Source of the DNA: Limnomonas spitsbergensis
Lineage: Eukaryota > Chlorophyta > Chlorophyceae > Chlamydomonadales
DNA length: 64,000 nt
Assembly: GCA_037349105.1 (NCBI GenBank)
Contig: JAYJMM010000094.1
Coordinates: 1,612,001-1,676,000, forward strand
Direction: 5' to 3'
Positions 14,801-27,100 of the stretch are shown piece by piece (the first letter of the stretch is position 1; the number at the start of each line of letters is the position of its first letter). A model generated the notes under the pieces. That model saw only the letters and a program-made list of their open reading frames with translations, ran no database searches and was not told where the DNA came from. The translations under genes and the position numbers were made by a program.

Positions 14801-17800
14801 GATGTGTCATTCAAGCAAAACAGGCCTCATTGCTCAGCAGCCCTAGGGTGGAGGATTTCTGGACAGAGGGTGGCCTGGCTGGGATGTCCTACCAGTTGCT
14901 CCATACTTGCAGCAGCCCAATAATTTTGTGTGCAGTCATAATAGTCCTAGCTGGGGGCATCTGTAACTCTGTTCATAATCTCCAGGGGATGTGTAATTCA
15001 AGCAAAACAGGCCTCATTGCTCAGCAGCCCTAGGGTGGAGGATTTCTGGACAGAGGGTGGCCTGGCTGGGATGTCCTACCAGTTGCTCCATACTTGCAGC
15101 AGCCCAATATTTTTGTGCAGTCATAATAGTCCTAGCTGGGGGCATCTGTAACTCTGTTCATAATCTCCAGGGGATGTGTCATTCAAGCAAAACAGGCCTC
15201 ATTGCTCAGCAGCCCTAGGGTGGAGGATTTCTGGACAGAGGGTGGCCTGGCTGGGATGTCCTACCAGTTGCTCCATACTTGCAGCAGCCCAATATTTTGT
15301 GTGCAGTCATAATAGTCCTAGCTGGGGGCATCTGTAACTCTGTTCATAATCTCCAGGGGATGTGTCATTCAAGCAAAACAGGCCTCATTGCTCAGCAGCC
15401 CTAGGGTGGAGGATTTCTGGACAGAGGGTGGCCTGGCTGGGATGTCCTACCAGTTGCTCCATACTTGCAGCAGCCCAATAATTTTGTGTGCAGTCATAAT
15501 AGTCCTAGCTGGGGGCATCTGTAACTCTGTTCATAATCTCCAGGGGATGTGTAATTCAAGCAAAACAGGCCTCATTGCTCAGCAGCCCTAGGGTGGAGGA
15601 TTTCTGGACAGAGGGTGGCCTGGCTGGGATGTCCTACCAGTTGCTCCATACTTGCAGCAGCCCAATATTTTGTGTGCAGTCATAATAGTCCTAGCTGGGG
15701 GCATCTGTAACTCTGTTCATAATCTCCAGGGGATGTGTCATTCAAGCAAAACAGGCCTCATTGCTCAGCAGCCCTAAGGGTGGAGGATTTCTGGACAGAG
15801 GGTGGCCTGGCTGGGATGTCCTACCAGTTGCTCCATACTTGCAGCAGCCCAATAATTTTTGTGCAGTCATAATAGTCCTAGCTGGGGCATCTGTAACTCT
15901 GTTCATAATCTCCAGGGGATGTGTAATTCAAGCAAAACAGGCCTCATTGCTCAGCAGCCCTAGGGTGGAGGATTTCTGGACAGAGGGTGGCCTGGCTGGG
16001 ATGTCCTACCAGTTGCTCCATACTTGCAGCAGCCCAATATTTTGTGTGCAGTCATAATAGTCCTAGCTGGGGGCATCTGTAACTCTGTTCATAATCTCCA
16101 GGGGATGTGTCATTCAAGCAAAACAGGCCTCATTGCTCAGCAGCCCTAGGGTGGAGGATTTCTGGACAGAGGGTGGCCTGGCTGGGATGTCCTACCAGTT
16201 GCTCCATACTTGCAGCAGCCCAATATTTTGTGTGCAGTCATAATAGTCCTAGCTGGGGGCATCTGTAACTCTGTTCATAATCTCCAGGGGATGTGTAATT
16301 CAAGCAAAACAGGCCTCATTGCTCAGCAGCCCTAGGGTGGAGGATTTCTGGACAGAGGGTGGCCTGGCTGGGATGTCCTACCAGTTGCTCCATACTTGCA
16401 GCAGCCCAATATTTTGTGTGCAGTCATAATAGTCCTAGCTGGGGGCATCTGTAACTCTGTTCATAATCTCCAGGGGATGTGTAATTCAAGCAAAACAGGC
16501 CTCATTGCTCAGCAGCCCTAGGGTGGAGGATTTCTGGACAGAGGGTGGCCTGGCTGGGATGTCCTACCAGTTGCTCCATACTTGCAGCAGCCCAATAATT
16601 TTGTGTGCAGTCATAATAGTCCTAGCTGGGGGCATCTGTAACTCTGTTCATAATCTCCAGGGGATGTGTAATTCAAGCAAAACAGGCCTCATTGCTCAGC
16701 AGCCCTAGGGTGGAGGATTTCTGGACAGAGGGTGGCCTGGCTGGGATGTCCTACCAGTTGCTCCATACTTGCAGCAGCCCAATAATTTTGTGTGCAGTCA
16801 TAATAGTCCTAGCTGGGGGCATCTGTAACTCTGTTCATAATCTCCAGGGGATGTGTAATTCAAGCAAAACAGGCCTCATTGCTCAGCAGCCCTAGGGTGG
16901 AGGATTTCTGGACAGAGGGTGGCCTGGCTGGGATGTCCTACCAGTTGCTCCATACTTGCAGCAGCCCAATAATTTTGTGTGCAGTCATAATAGTCCTAGC
17001 TGGGGGCATCTGTAACTCTGTTCATAATCTCCAGGGGATGTGTAATTCAAGCAAAACAGGCCTCATTGCTCAGCAGCCCTAGGGTGGAGGATTTCTGGAC
17101 AGAGGGTGGCCTGGCTGGGATGTCCTACCAGTTGCTCCATACTTGCAGCAGCCCAATAATTTTGTGTGCAGTCATAATAGTCCTAGCTGGGGGCATCTGT
17201 AACTCTGTTCATAATCTCCAGGGGATGTGTAATTCAAGCAAAACAGGCCTCATTGCTCAGCAGCCCTAGGGTGGAGGATTTCTGGACAGAGGGTGGCCTG
17301 GCTGGGATGTCCTACCAGTTGCTCCATACTTGCAGCAGCCCAATATTTTGTGTGCAGTCATAATAGTCCTAGCTGGGGGCATCTGTAACTCTGTTCATAA
17401 TCTCCAGGGGATGTGTAATTCAAGCAAAACAGGCCTCATTGCTCAGCAGCCCTAGGGTGGAGGATTTCTGGACAGAGGGTGGCCTGGCTGGGATGTCCTA
17501 CCAGTTGCTCCATACTTGCAGCAGCCCAATATTTTGTGTGCAGTCATAATAGTCCTAGCTGGGGCATCTGTAACTCTGTTCATAATCTCCAGGGGATGTG
17601 TAATTCAAGCAAAACAGGCCTCATTGCTCAGCAGCCCTAGGGTGGAGGATTTCTGGACAGAGGGTGGCCTGGCTGGGATGTCCTACCAGTTGCTCCATAC
17701 TTGCAGCAGCCCAATATTTTGTGTGCAGTCATAATAGTCCTAGCTGGGGCATCTGTAACTCTGTTCATAATCTCCAGGGGATGTGTAATTCAAGCAAAAC

Positions 17801-20800
17801 AGGCCTCATTGCTCAGCAGCCCTAGGGTGGAGGATTTCTGGACAGAGGGTGGCCTGGCTGGGATGTCCTACCAGTTGCTCCATACTTGCAGCAGCCCAAT
17901 AATTTTTGTGCAGTCATAATAGTCCTAGCTGGGGGCATCTGTAACTCTGTTCATAATCTCCAGGGGATGTGTAATTCAAGCAAAACAGGCCTCATTGCTC
18001 AGCAGCCCTAGGGTGGAGGATTTCTGGACAGAGGTGGCCTGGCTGGGATGTCCTACCAGTTGCTCCATACTTGCAGCAGCCCAATATTTTGTGTGCAGTC
18101 ATAATAGTCCTAGCTGGGGGCATCTGTAACTCTGTTCATAATCTCCAGGGGATGTGTAATTCAAGCAAAACAGGCCTCATTGCTCAGCAGCCCTAGGGTG
18201 GAGGATTTCTGGACAGAGGGTGGCCTGGCTGGGATGTCCTACCAGTTGCTCCATACTTGCAGCAGCCCAATATTTTGTGTGCAGTCATAATAGTCCTAGC
18301 TGGGGGCATCTGTAACTCTGTTCATAATCTCCAGGGGATGTGTAATTCAAGCAAAACAGGCCTCATTGCTCAGCAGCCCTAGGGTGGAGGATTTCTGGAC
18401 AGAGGGTGGCCTGGCTGGGATGTCCTACCAGTTGCTCCATACTTGCAGCAGCCCAATAATTTGTGTGCAGTCATAATAGTCCTAGCTGGGGGCATCTGTA
18501 ACTCTGTTCATAATCTCCAGGGGATGTGTAATTCAAGCAAAACAGGCCTCATTGCTCAGCAGCCCTAGGGTGGAGGATTTCTGGACAGAGGGTGGCCTGG
18601 CTGGGATGTCCTACCAGTTGCTCCATACTTGCAGCAGCCCAATATTTTGTGTGCAGTCATAATAGTCCTAGCTGGGGGCATCTGTAACTCTGTTCATAAT
18701 CTCCAGGGGATGTGTCATTCAAGCAAAACAGGCCTCATTGCTCAGCAGCCCTAGGGTGGAGGATTTCTGGACAGAGGGTGGCCTGGCTGGATGTCCTACC
18801 AGTTGCTCCATACTTGCAGCAGCCCAATATTTTTGTGCAGTCATAATAGTCCTAGCTGGGGGCATCTGTAACTCTGTTCATAATCTCCAGGGGATGTGTA
18901 ATTCAAGCAAAACAGGCCTCATTGCTCAGCAGCCCCTAGGGTGGAGGATTTCTGGACAGAGGGTGGCCTGGCTGGGATGTCCTACCAGTTGCTCCATACT
19001 TGCAGCAGCCCAATAATTTTGTGTGCAGTCATAATAGTCCTAGCTGGGGGCATCTGTAACTCTGTTCATAATCTCCAGGGGATGTGTCATTCAAGCAAAA
19101 CAGGCCTCATTGCTCAGCAGCCCTAGGGTGGAGGATTTCTGGACAGAGGGTGGCCTGGCTGGGATGTCCTACCAGTTGCTCCATACTTGCAGCAGCCCAA
19201 TATTTTGTGTGCAGTCATAATAGTCCTAGCTGGGGGCATCTGTAACTCTGTTCATAATCTCCAGGGGATGTGTCATTCAAGCAAAACAGGCCTCATTGCT
19301 CAGCAGCCCTAGGGTGGAGGATTTCTGGACAGAGGGTGGCCTGGCTGGGATGTCCTACCAGTTGCTCCATACTTGCAGCAGCCCAATAATTTTGTGTGCA
19401 GTCATAATAGTCCTAGCTGGGGGCATCTGTAACTCTGTTCATAATCTCCAGGGGATGTGTAATTCAAGCAAAACAGGCCTCATTGCTCAGCAGCCCTAGG
19501 GTGGAGGATTTCTGGACAGAGGGTGGCCTGGCTGGGATGTCCTACCAGTTGCTCCATACTTGCAGCAGCCCAATAATTTTGTGCAGTCATAATAGTCCTA
19601 GCTGGGGGCATCTGTAACTCTGTTCATAATCTCCAGGGGATGTGTAATTCAAGCAAAACAGGCCTCATTGCTCAGCAGCCCTAGGGTGGAGGATTTCTGG
19701 ACAGAGGGTGGCCTGGCTGGGATGTCCTACCAGTTGCTCCATACTTGCAGCAGCCCAATATTTTGTGTGCAGTCATAATAGTCCTAGCTGGGGGCATCTG
19801 TAACTCTGTTCATAATCTCCAGGGGATGTGTCATTCAAGCAAACAGGCCTCATTGCTCAGCAGCCCTAGGGTGGAGGATTTCTGGACAGAGGGTGGCCTG
19901 GCTGGGATGTCCTACCAGTTGCTCCATACTTGCAGCAGCCCAATAATTTTGTGTGCAGTCATAATAGTCCTAGCTGGGGGCATCTGTAACTCTGTTCATA
20001 ATCTCCAGGGGATGTGTCATTCAAGCAAAACAGGCCTCATTGCTCAGCAGCCCTAGGGTGGAGGATTTCTGGACAGAGGGTGGCCTGGCTGGGATGTCCT
20101 ACCAGTTGCTCCATACTTGCAGCAGCCCAATATTTTTGTGCAGTCATAATAGTCCTAGCTGGGGCATCTGTAACTCTGTTCATAATCTCCAGGGGATGTG
20201 TAATTCAAGCAAAACAGGCCTCATTGCTCAGCAGCCCTAGGGTGGAGGATTTCTGGACAGAGGGTGGCCTGGCTGGGATGTCCTACCAGTTGCTCCATAC
20301 TTGCAGCAGCCCAATAATTTTTGTGCAGTCATAATAGTCCTAGCTGGGGGCATCTGTAACTCTGTTCATAATCTCCAGGGGATGTGTAATTCAAGCAAAA
20401 CAGGCCTCATTGCTCAGCAGCCCTAGGGTGGAGGATTTCTGGACAGAGGGTGGCCTGGCTGGGATGTCCTACCAGTTGCTCCATACTTGCAGCAGCCCAA
20501 TAATTTTGTGTGCAGTCATAATAGTCCTAGCTGGGGGCATCTGTAACTCTGTTCATAATCTCCAGGGGATGTGTCATTCAAGCAAAACAGGCCTCATTGC
20601 TCAGCAGCCCTAGGGTGGAGGATTTCTGGACAGAGGGTGGCCTGGCTGGGATGTCCTACCAGTTGCTCCATACTTGCAGCAGCCCAATATTTTTGTGTGC
20701 AGTCATAATAGTCCTAGCTGGGGCATCTGTAACTCTGTTCATAATCTCCAGGGGATGTGTCATTCAAGCAAAACAGGCCTCATTGCTCAGCAGCCCTAGG

Positions 20801-23800
20801 GTGGAGGATTTCTGGACAGAGGGTGGCCTGGCTGGGATGTCCTACCAGTTGCTCCATACTTGCAGCAGCCCAATATTTTGTGTGCAGTCATAATAGTCCT
20901 AGCTGGGGGCATCTGTAACTCTGTTCATAATCTCCAGGGGATGTGTAATTCAAGCAAAACAGGCCTCATTGCTCAGCAGCCCTAGGGTGGAGGATTTCTG
21001 GACAGAGGGTGGCCTGGCTGGGATGTCCTACCAGTTGCTCCATACTTGCAGCAGCCCAATAATTTTGTGTGCAGTCATAATAGTCCTAGCTGGGGGCATC
21101 TGTAACTCTGTTCATAATCTCCAGGGGATGTGTCATTCAAGCAAAACAGGCCTCATTGCTCAGCAGCCCTAGGGTGGAGGATTTCTGGACAGAGGGTGGC
21201 CTGGCTGGGATGTCCTACCAGTTGCTCCATACTTGCAGCAGCCCAATATTTTGTGTGCAGTCATAATAGTCCTAGCTGGGGGCATCTGTAACTCTGTTCA
21301 TAATCTCCAGGGGATGTGTCATTCAAGCAAAACAGGCCTCATTGCTCAGCAGCCCTAGGGTGGAGGATTTCTGGACAGAGGGTGGCCTGGCTGGGATGTC
21401 CTACCAGTTGCTCCATACTTGCAGCAGCCCAATAATTTTGTGTGCAGTCATAATAGTCCTAGCTGGGGGCATCTGTAACTCTGTTCATAATCTCCAGGGG
21501 ATGTGTAATTCAAGCAAAACAGGCCTCATTGCTCAGCAGCCCTAGGGTGGAGGATTTCTGGACAGAGGGTGGCCTGGCTGGGATGTCCTACCAGTTGCTC
21601 CATACTTGCAGCAGCCCAATATTTTGTGTGCAGTCATAATAGTCCTAGCTGGGGGCATCTGTAACTCTGTTCATAATCTCCAGGGGATGTGTCATTCAAG
21701 CAAAACAGGCCTCATTGCTCAGCAGCCCTAGGGTGGAGGATTTCTGGACAGAGGGTGGCCTGGCTGGGATGTCCTACCAGTTGCTCCATACTTGCAGCAG
21801 CCCAATAATTTTTGTGCAGTCATAATAGTCCTAGCTGGGGGCATCTGTAACTCTGTTCATAATCTCCAGGGGATGTGTAATTCAAGCAAAACAGGCCTCA
21901 TTGCTCAGCAGCCCTAGGGTGGAGGATTTCTGGACAGAGGGTGGCCTGGCTGGATGTCCTACCAGTTGCTCCATACTTGCAGCAGCCCAATATTTTGTGT
22001 GCAGTCATAATAGTCCTAGCTGGGGGCATCTGTAACTCTGTTCATAATCTCCAGGGGATGTGTAATTCAAGCAAAACAGGCCTCATTGCTCAGCAGCCCT
22101 AGGGTGGAGGATTTCTGGACAGAGGGTGGCCTGGCTGGGATGTCCTACCAGTTGCTCCATACTTGCAGCAGCCCAATAATTTTTGTGCAGTCATAATAGT
22201 CCTAGCTGGGGGCATCTGTAACTCTGTTCATAATCTCCAGGGGATGTGTAATTCAAGCAAAACAGGCCTCATTGCTCAGCAGCCCTAGGGTGGAGGATTT
22301 CTGGACAGAGGGTGGCCTGGCTGGGATGTCCTACCAGTTGCTCCATACTTGCAGCAGCCCAATATTTTGTGTGCAGTCATAATAGTCCTAGCTGGGGGCA
22401 TCTGTAACTCTGTTCATAATCTCCAGGGGATGTGTCATTCAAGCAAAACAGGCCTCATTGCTCAGCAGCCCTAGGGTGGAGGATTTCTGGACAGAGGGTG
22501 GCCTGGCTGGGATGTCCTACCAGTTGCTCCATACTTGCAGCAGCCCAATATTTTTTGTGCAGTCATAATAGTCCTAGCTGGGGGCATCTGTAACTCTGTT
22601 CATAATCTCCAGGGGATGTGTCATTCAAGCAAAACAGGCCTCATTGCTCAGCAGCCCTAGGGTGGAGGATTTCTGGACAGAGGGTGGCCTGGCTGGATGT
22701 CCTACCAGTTGCTCCATACTTGCAGCAGCCCAATAATTTTTGTGCAGTCATAATAGTCCTAGCTGGGGGCATCTGTAACTCTGTTCATAATCTCCAGGGG
22801 ATGTGTAATTCAAGCAAAACAGGCCTCATTGCTCAGCAGCCCTAGGGTGGAGGATTTCTGGACAGAGGGTGGCCTGGCTGGGATGTCCTACCAGTTGCTC
22901 CATACTTGCAGCAGCCCAATAATTTTTGTGCAGTCATAATAGTCCTAGCTGGGGCATCTGTAACTCTGTTCATAATCTCCAGGGGATGTGTAATTCAAGC
23001 AAAACAGGCCTCATTGCTCAGCAGCCCTAGGGTGGAGGATTTCTGGACAGAGGGTGGCCTGGCTGGGATGTCCTACCAGTTGCTCCATACTTGCAGCAGC
23101 CCAATATTTTGTGTGCAGTCATAATAGTCCTAGCTGGGGGCATCTGTAACTCTGTTCATAATCTCCAGGGGATGTGTCATTCAAGCAAAACAGGCCTCAT
23201 TGCTCAGCAGCCCTAGGGTGGAGGATTTCTGGACAGAGGGTGGCCTGGCTGGGATGTCCTACCAGTTGCTCCATACTTGCAGCAGCCCAATAATTTTTGT
23301 GCAGTCATAATAGTCCTAGCTGGGGGCATCTGTAACTCTGTTCATAATCTCCAGGGGATGTGTCATTCAAGCAAAACAGGCCTCATTGCTCAGCAGCCCT
23401 AGGTGGAGGATTTCTGGACAGAGGGTGGCCTGGCTGGGATGTCCTACCAGTTGCTCCATACTTGCAGCAGCCCAATAATTTTGTGTGCAGTCATAATAGT
23501 CCTAGCTGGGGCATCTGTAACTCTGTTCATAATCTCCAGGGGATGTGTCATTCAAGCAAAACAGGCCTCATTGCTCAGCAGCCCTAGGGTGGAGGATTTC
23601 TGGACAGAGGGTGGCCTGGCTGGGATGTCCTACCAGTTGCTCCATACTTGCAGCAGCCCAATAATTTTGTGTGCAGTCATAATAGTCCTAGCTGGGGGCA
23701 TCTGTAACTCTGTTCATAATCTCCAGGGGATGTGTAATTCAAGCAAAACAGGCCTCATTGCTCAGCAGCCCTAGGGTGGAGGATTTCTGGACAGAGGGTG

Positions 23801-24120
23801 GCCTGGCTGGGATGTCCTACCAGTTGCTCCATACTTGCAGCAGCCCAATAATTTGTGTGCAGTCATAATAGTCCTAGCTGGGGGCATCTGTAACTCTGTT
23901 CATAATCTCCAGGGGATGTGTAATTCAAGCAAAACAGGCCTCATTGCTCAGCAGCCCTAGGGTGGAGGATTTCTGGACAGAGGGTGGCCTGGCTGGGATG
24001 TCCTACCAGTTGCTCCATACTTGCAGCAGCCCAATAATTTTTGTGCAGTCATAATAGTCCTAGCTGGGGGCATCTGTAACTCTGTTCATAATCTCCAGGG
24101 GATGTGTAATTCAAGCAAAA
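11870..24120. repeat. Satellite sub-block 3: mixed variant types
   Basis: About 66 units in which 185-, 186- and 187-bp forms and both AATTCAAG and CATTCAAG are interspersed without an obvious fixed order. Single-base losses such as GCTGGGGCATC (14211, 14582, 17560, 17747, 20160, 22951, 23508) recur in several units, which suggests that some are inherited variants and not errors. No insertion of foreign sequence was seen. Confidence 0.75.
16505..17269. repeat. Run of four matching 187-bp satellite units
   Basis: Four consecutive units with landmarks at 16505, 16692, 16879 and 17066 are spaced exactly 187 bp. All have AATAATTTTGTGTG followed by AATTCAAG, and all give the same 67-residue conceptual translation from a TTG. 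Such a homogeneous run beside mixed neighbours is what recent local duplication by unequal exchange or replication slippage would leave. Confidence 0.75.
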
Positions 24121-27100
24121 CAGGCCTCCATTGCTCAGCAGCCCTAGGGTGGAGGATTTCTGGACAGAGGGTGGCCTGGCTGGGATGTCCTACCAGTTGC
24201 TCCATACTTGCAGCAGCCCAATATTTTGTGTGCAGTCATAATATTCCTAGCTGGGGGCATCTGTAACTCTGTTCATAATCTCCAGGGGATGTGTCATTCA
24301 AGCAAAACAGGCCTCATTGCTCAGCAGCCCTAGGGTGGAGGATTTCTGGGACAGAGGGTGGCCTGGCTGGGATGGTCCCTACCAGTTGCTCCATACTTTG
24401 CAGCAGCCCAATAATTTTTTGTGCAGTCATAATAGTCCTAGCTGGGGGCATCTGTAACTCTGCTTCATAATCTCCAGGGGTTGTGTAATTCAAGCAAAAC
24501 AGGCCTCATTGCTCAGCAGCCTAGGGTGGAGGATTTCTGGACAGAGGGTGGCCTGGCTGGGATGTCCTACCAGTTGCTCCATACTTGCAGCAGCCCAATA
24601 TTTGTGTGCAGTCATAATAGTCCTAGCTGGGGGCATCTGTAACTCTGTTCATAATCTCCAGGGGATGTGTCATTCAAGCAAAACAGGCCTCATTGCTCAG
24701 CAGCCCTAGGGTGGAGGATTTCTGGACAGAGGGTGGCCTGGCTGGGATGTCCTACCAGTTGCTCCATACTTGCAGCAGCCCAATATTTTGTGTGCAGTCA
24801 TAATAGTCCTAGCTGGGGGCATCTGTAACTCTGTTCATAATCTCCAGGGGATGTGTAATTCAAGCAAAACAGGCCTCATTGCTCAGCAGCCCTAGGGTGG
24901 AGGATTTCTGGACAGAGGGTGGCCTGGCTGGGATGTCCTACCAGTTGCTCCATACTTGCAGCAGCCCAATAATTTTTGTGCAGTCATAATAGTCCTAGCT
25001 GGGGGCATCTGTAACTCTGTTCATAATCTCCAGGGGATGTGTAATTCAAGCAAAACAGGCCTCATTGCTCAGCAGCCCTAGGGTGGAGGATTTCTGGACA
25101 GAGGTGGCCTGGCTGGGATGTCCTACCAGTTGCTCCATACTTGCAGCAGCCCAATATTTTGTGTGCAGTCATAATAGTCCTAGCTCGGGGGCATCTGTAA
25201 CTCTGTTCATAATCTCCAGGGGATGTGTCATTCAAGCAAAACAGGCCTCATTGCTCAGCAGCCCTAGGTGGAGGATTCTGGACAGGAGGGTGGCCTGGCT
25301 GGGATGTCCTACCAGTTGCTCCATACTTTGCAGCAGCCCAATATTTTTGTGCAGTCATAATAGTCCTAGCTAGGGGCATCTGTTAACTCTGTTCATATCT
25401 CCAGGGGATGTGTCATTCAAGCAAAACAGGCCCATTGCTCAGCAGCCTAAGGTGGAGGATTCTGGACACGAGGTGGCCTGGCTGGGATGTCCTAACCAGT
25501 TGCTCCATACTTGCAGCAGCCCAATATTTTTGTGTGCAGTCATAATAGTCCTAGCTGGGGCATCTGTAACTCTGCTCATAATCTCCAGGGGAATTGTGTA
25601 ATTCAAGCAAAACAGGCCTCAATTGCTCAGCAGCCCTAGGGTGGAGGATTCTGGACAGAGGGTGGCCTGGCTGGGATGTCCTACCAGTTGCTCCATACTT
25701 GCAGCAGCCCAATAATTTTGTGTGCAGTCATAATAGTCCTAGCTAGGGGGCATCTGTAACTCTGTTCATAATCTCCAGGGGATGTGTCATTCAAGCAAAA
25801 CAGGCCTCATTGCTCAGCAGCCCTAGGGTGGAGGATTTCTGGACAGAGGGTGGCCTGGCTGGGATGTCCTACCCAGTTGCTCCATACTTGCAGCAGCCCA
25901 ATATTTTTGTGCAGTCATAATAGTCCTAGCTAGGGGGCATCTGTAACTCTGTTCATAATCTCCAGGGGATGTGGTCATTCAAGCAAAACAGGCCTCATTG
26001 CTCAGCAGCCCTAGGGTGGAGGATTTCTGGACAGAGGGTGGCCTGGCTGGGATGTCCTACCAGTTGCTCCATACTTGCAGCAGCCCATAATTTTTTGTGC
26101 AGTCATAATAGTCCTAGCTGGGGGCATCTGTAACTCTGTTCATAATCTCCAGGGGATGTGTAATTCAAGCAAAACAGGCCTCATTGCTCAGCACACTAGG
26201 TGGAGGATTTCTGGACAGGTGTGCGCCTGGCTGGGATGTCCTACCTAGTTGCTCCACACTTGCAGCAAGCCCAATTATTTTTGTGTGCAGTCATAATATT
26301 CCTAGCTGGGGGCATCTGTAACTCTGTTCATAATCTCCAGGGGGATTGTAATTCAAGCACAAACAGGCCTCATTGCTCAGCAGCCTAGGTGGAGGATTTC
26401 TGGACAGAGGGTGGCCTGGCTGGGATGTCCTACCAGTTGCTCCATACTTGCAGCAGACCAATAATTTTTGTGTGCAGTCATAATAGTCCTAGCTGTGGGC
26501 ATCTGTAACTCTGTTCATAATCTCCAGGGGATGTGTCATTCAAGCAAAACAGGCCTCATTGCTCAGCAGCCCTAGGGTGGAGGATTTCTGGACAGAGGGT
26601 GGCCTGGCTGGGATGTCCTACCAGTTGCTCCATACTTGCAGCAGGCCCAATATTTTGTGTGCAGTCATAATAGTCCTAGCTGGGGCATCTGTAACTCTGT
26701 TCATAATCTCCAGGGGTGTGTAATTCAAGCAAAACAGGCCTCATTGCCTCAGCAGCCCTAGGTGGAGGATTTCTGGACAGAGGGTGGCCTGGCTGGGATG
26801 TCCTACCAGTTGCTCCATACTTGCAGCAGCCCAAATAATTTTGTGTGCAGTCATAATAGTCCTAGCTGGGGGCATCTGTAACTCTGTTCATAATCTCCAG
26901 GGGATGTGTAATTCAAGCAAAACAGGCCTCATTGCTCAGCAGCCCTAGGGTGGAGGATTTCTGGACAGAGGGTGGCCTGGCTGGATGTCCTACCAGTTGC
27001 TCCATACTTGCAGCAGCCAATAATTTTTGTGCAGTCATAATAGTCCTAGCTGGGGGCATCTGTAACTCTGTTCATAATCTCCAGGGGATGTGTCAATTCA

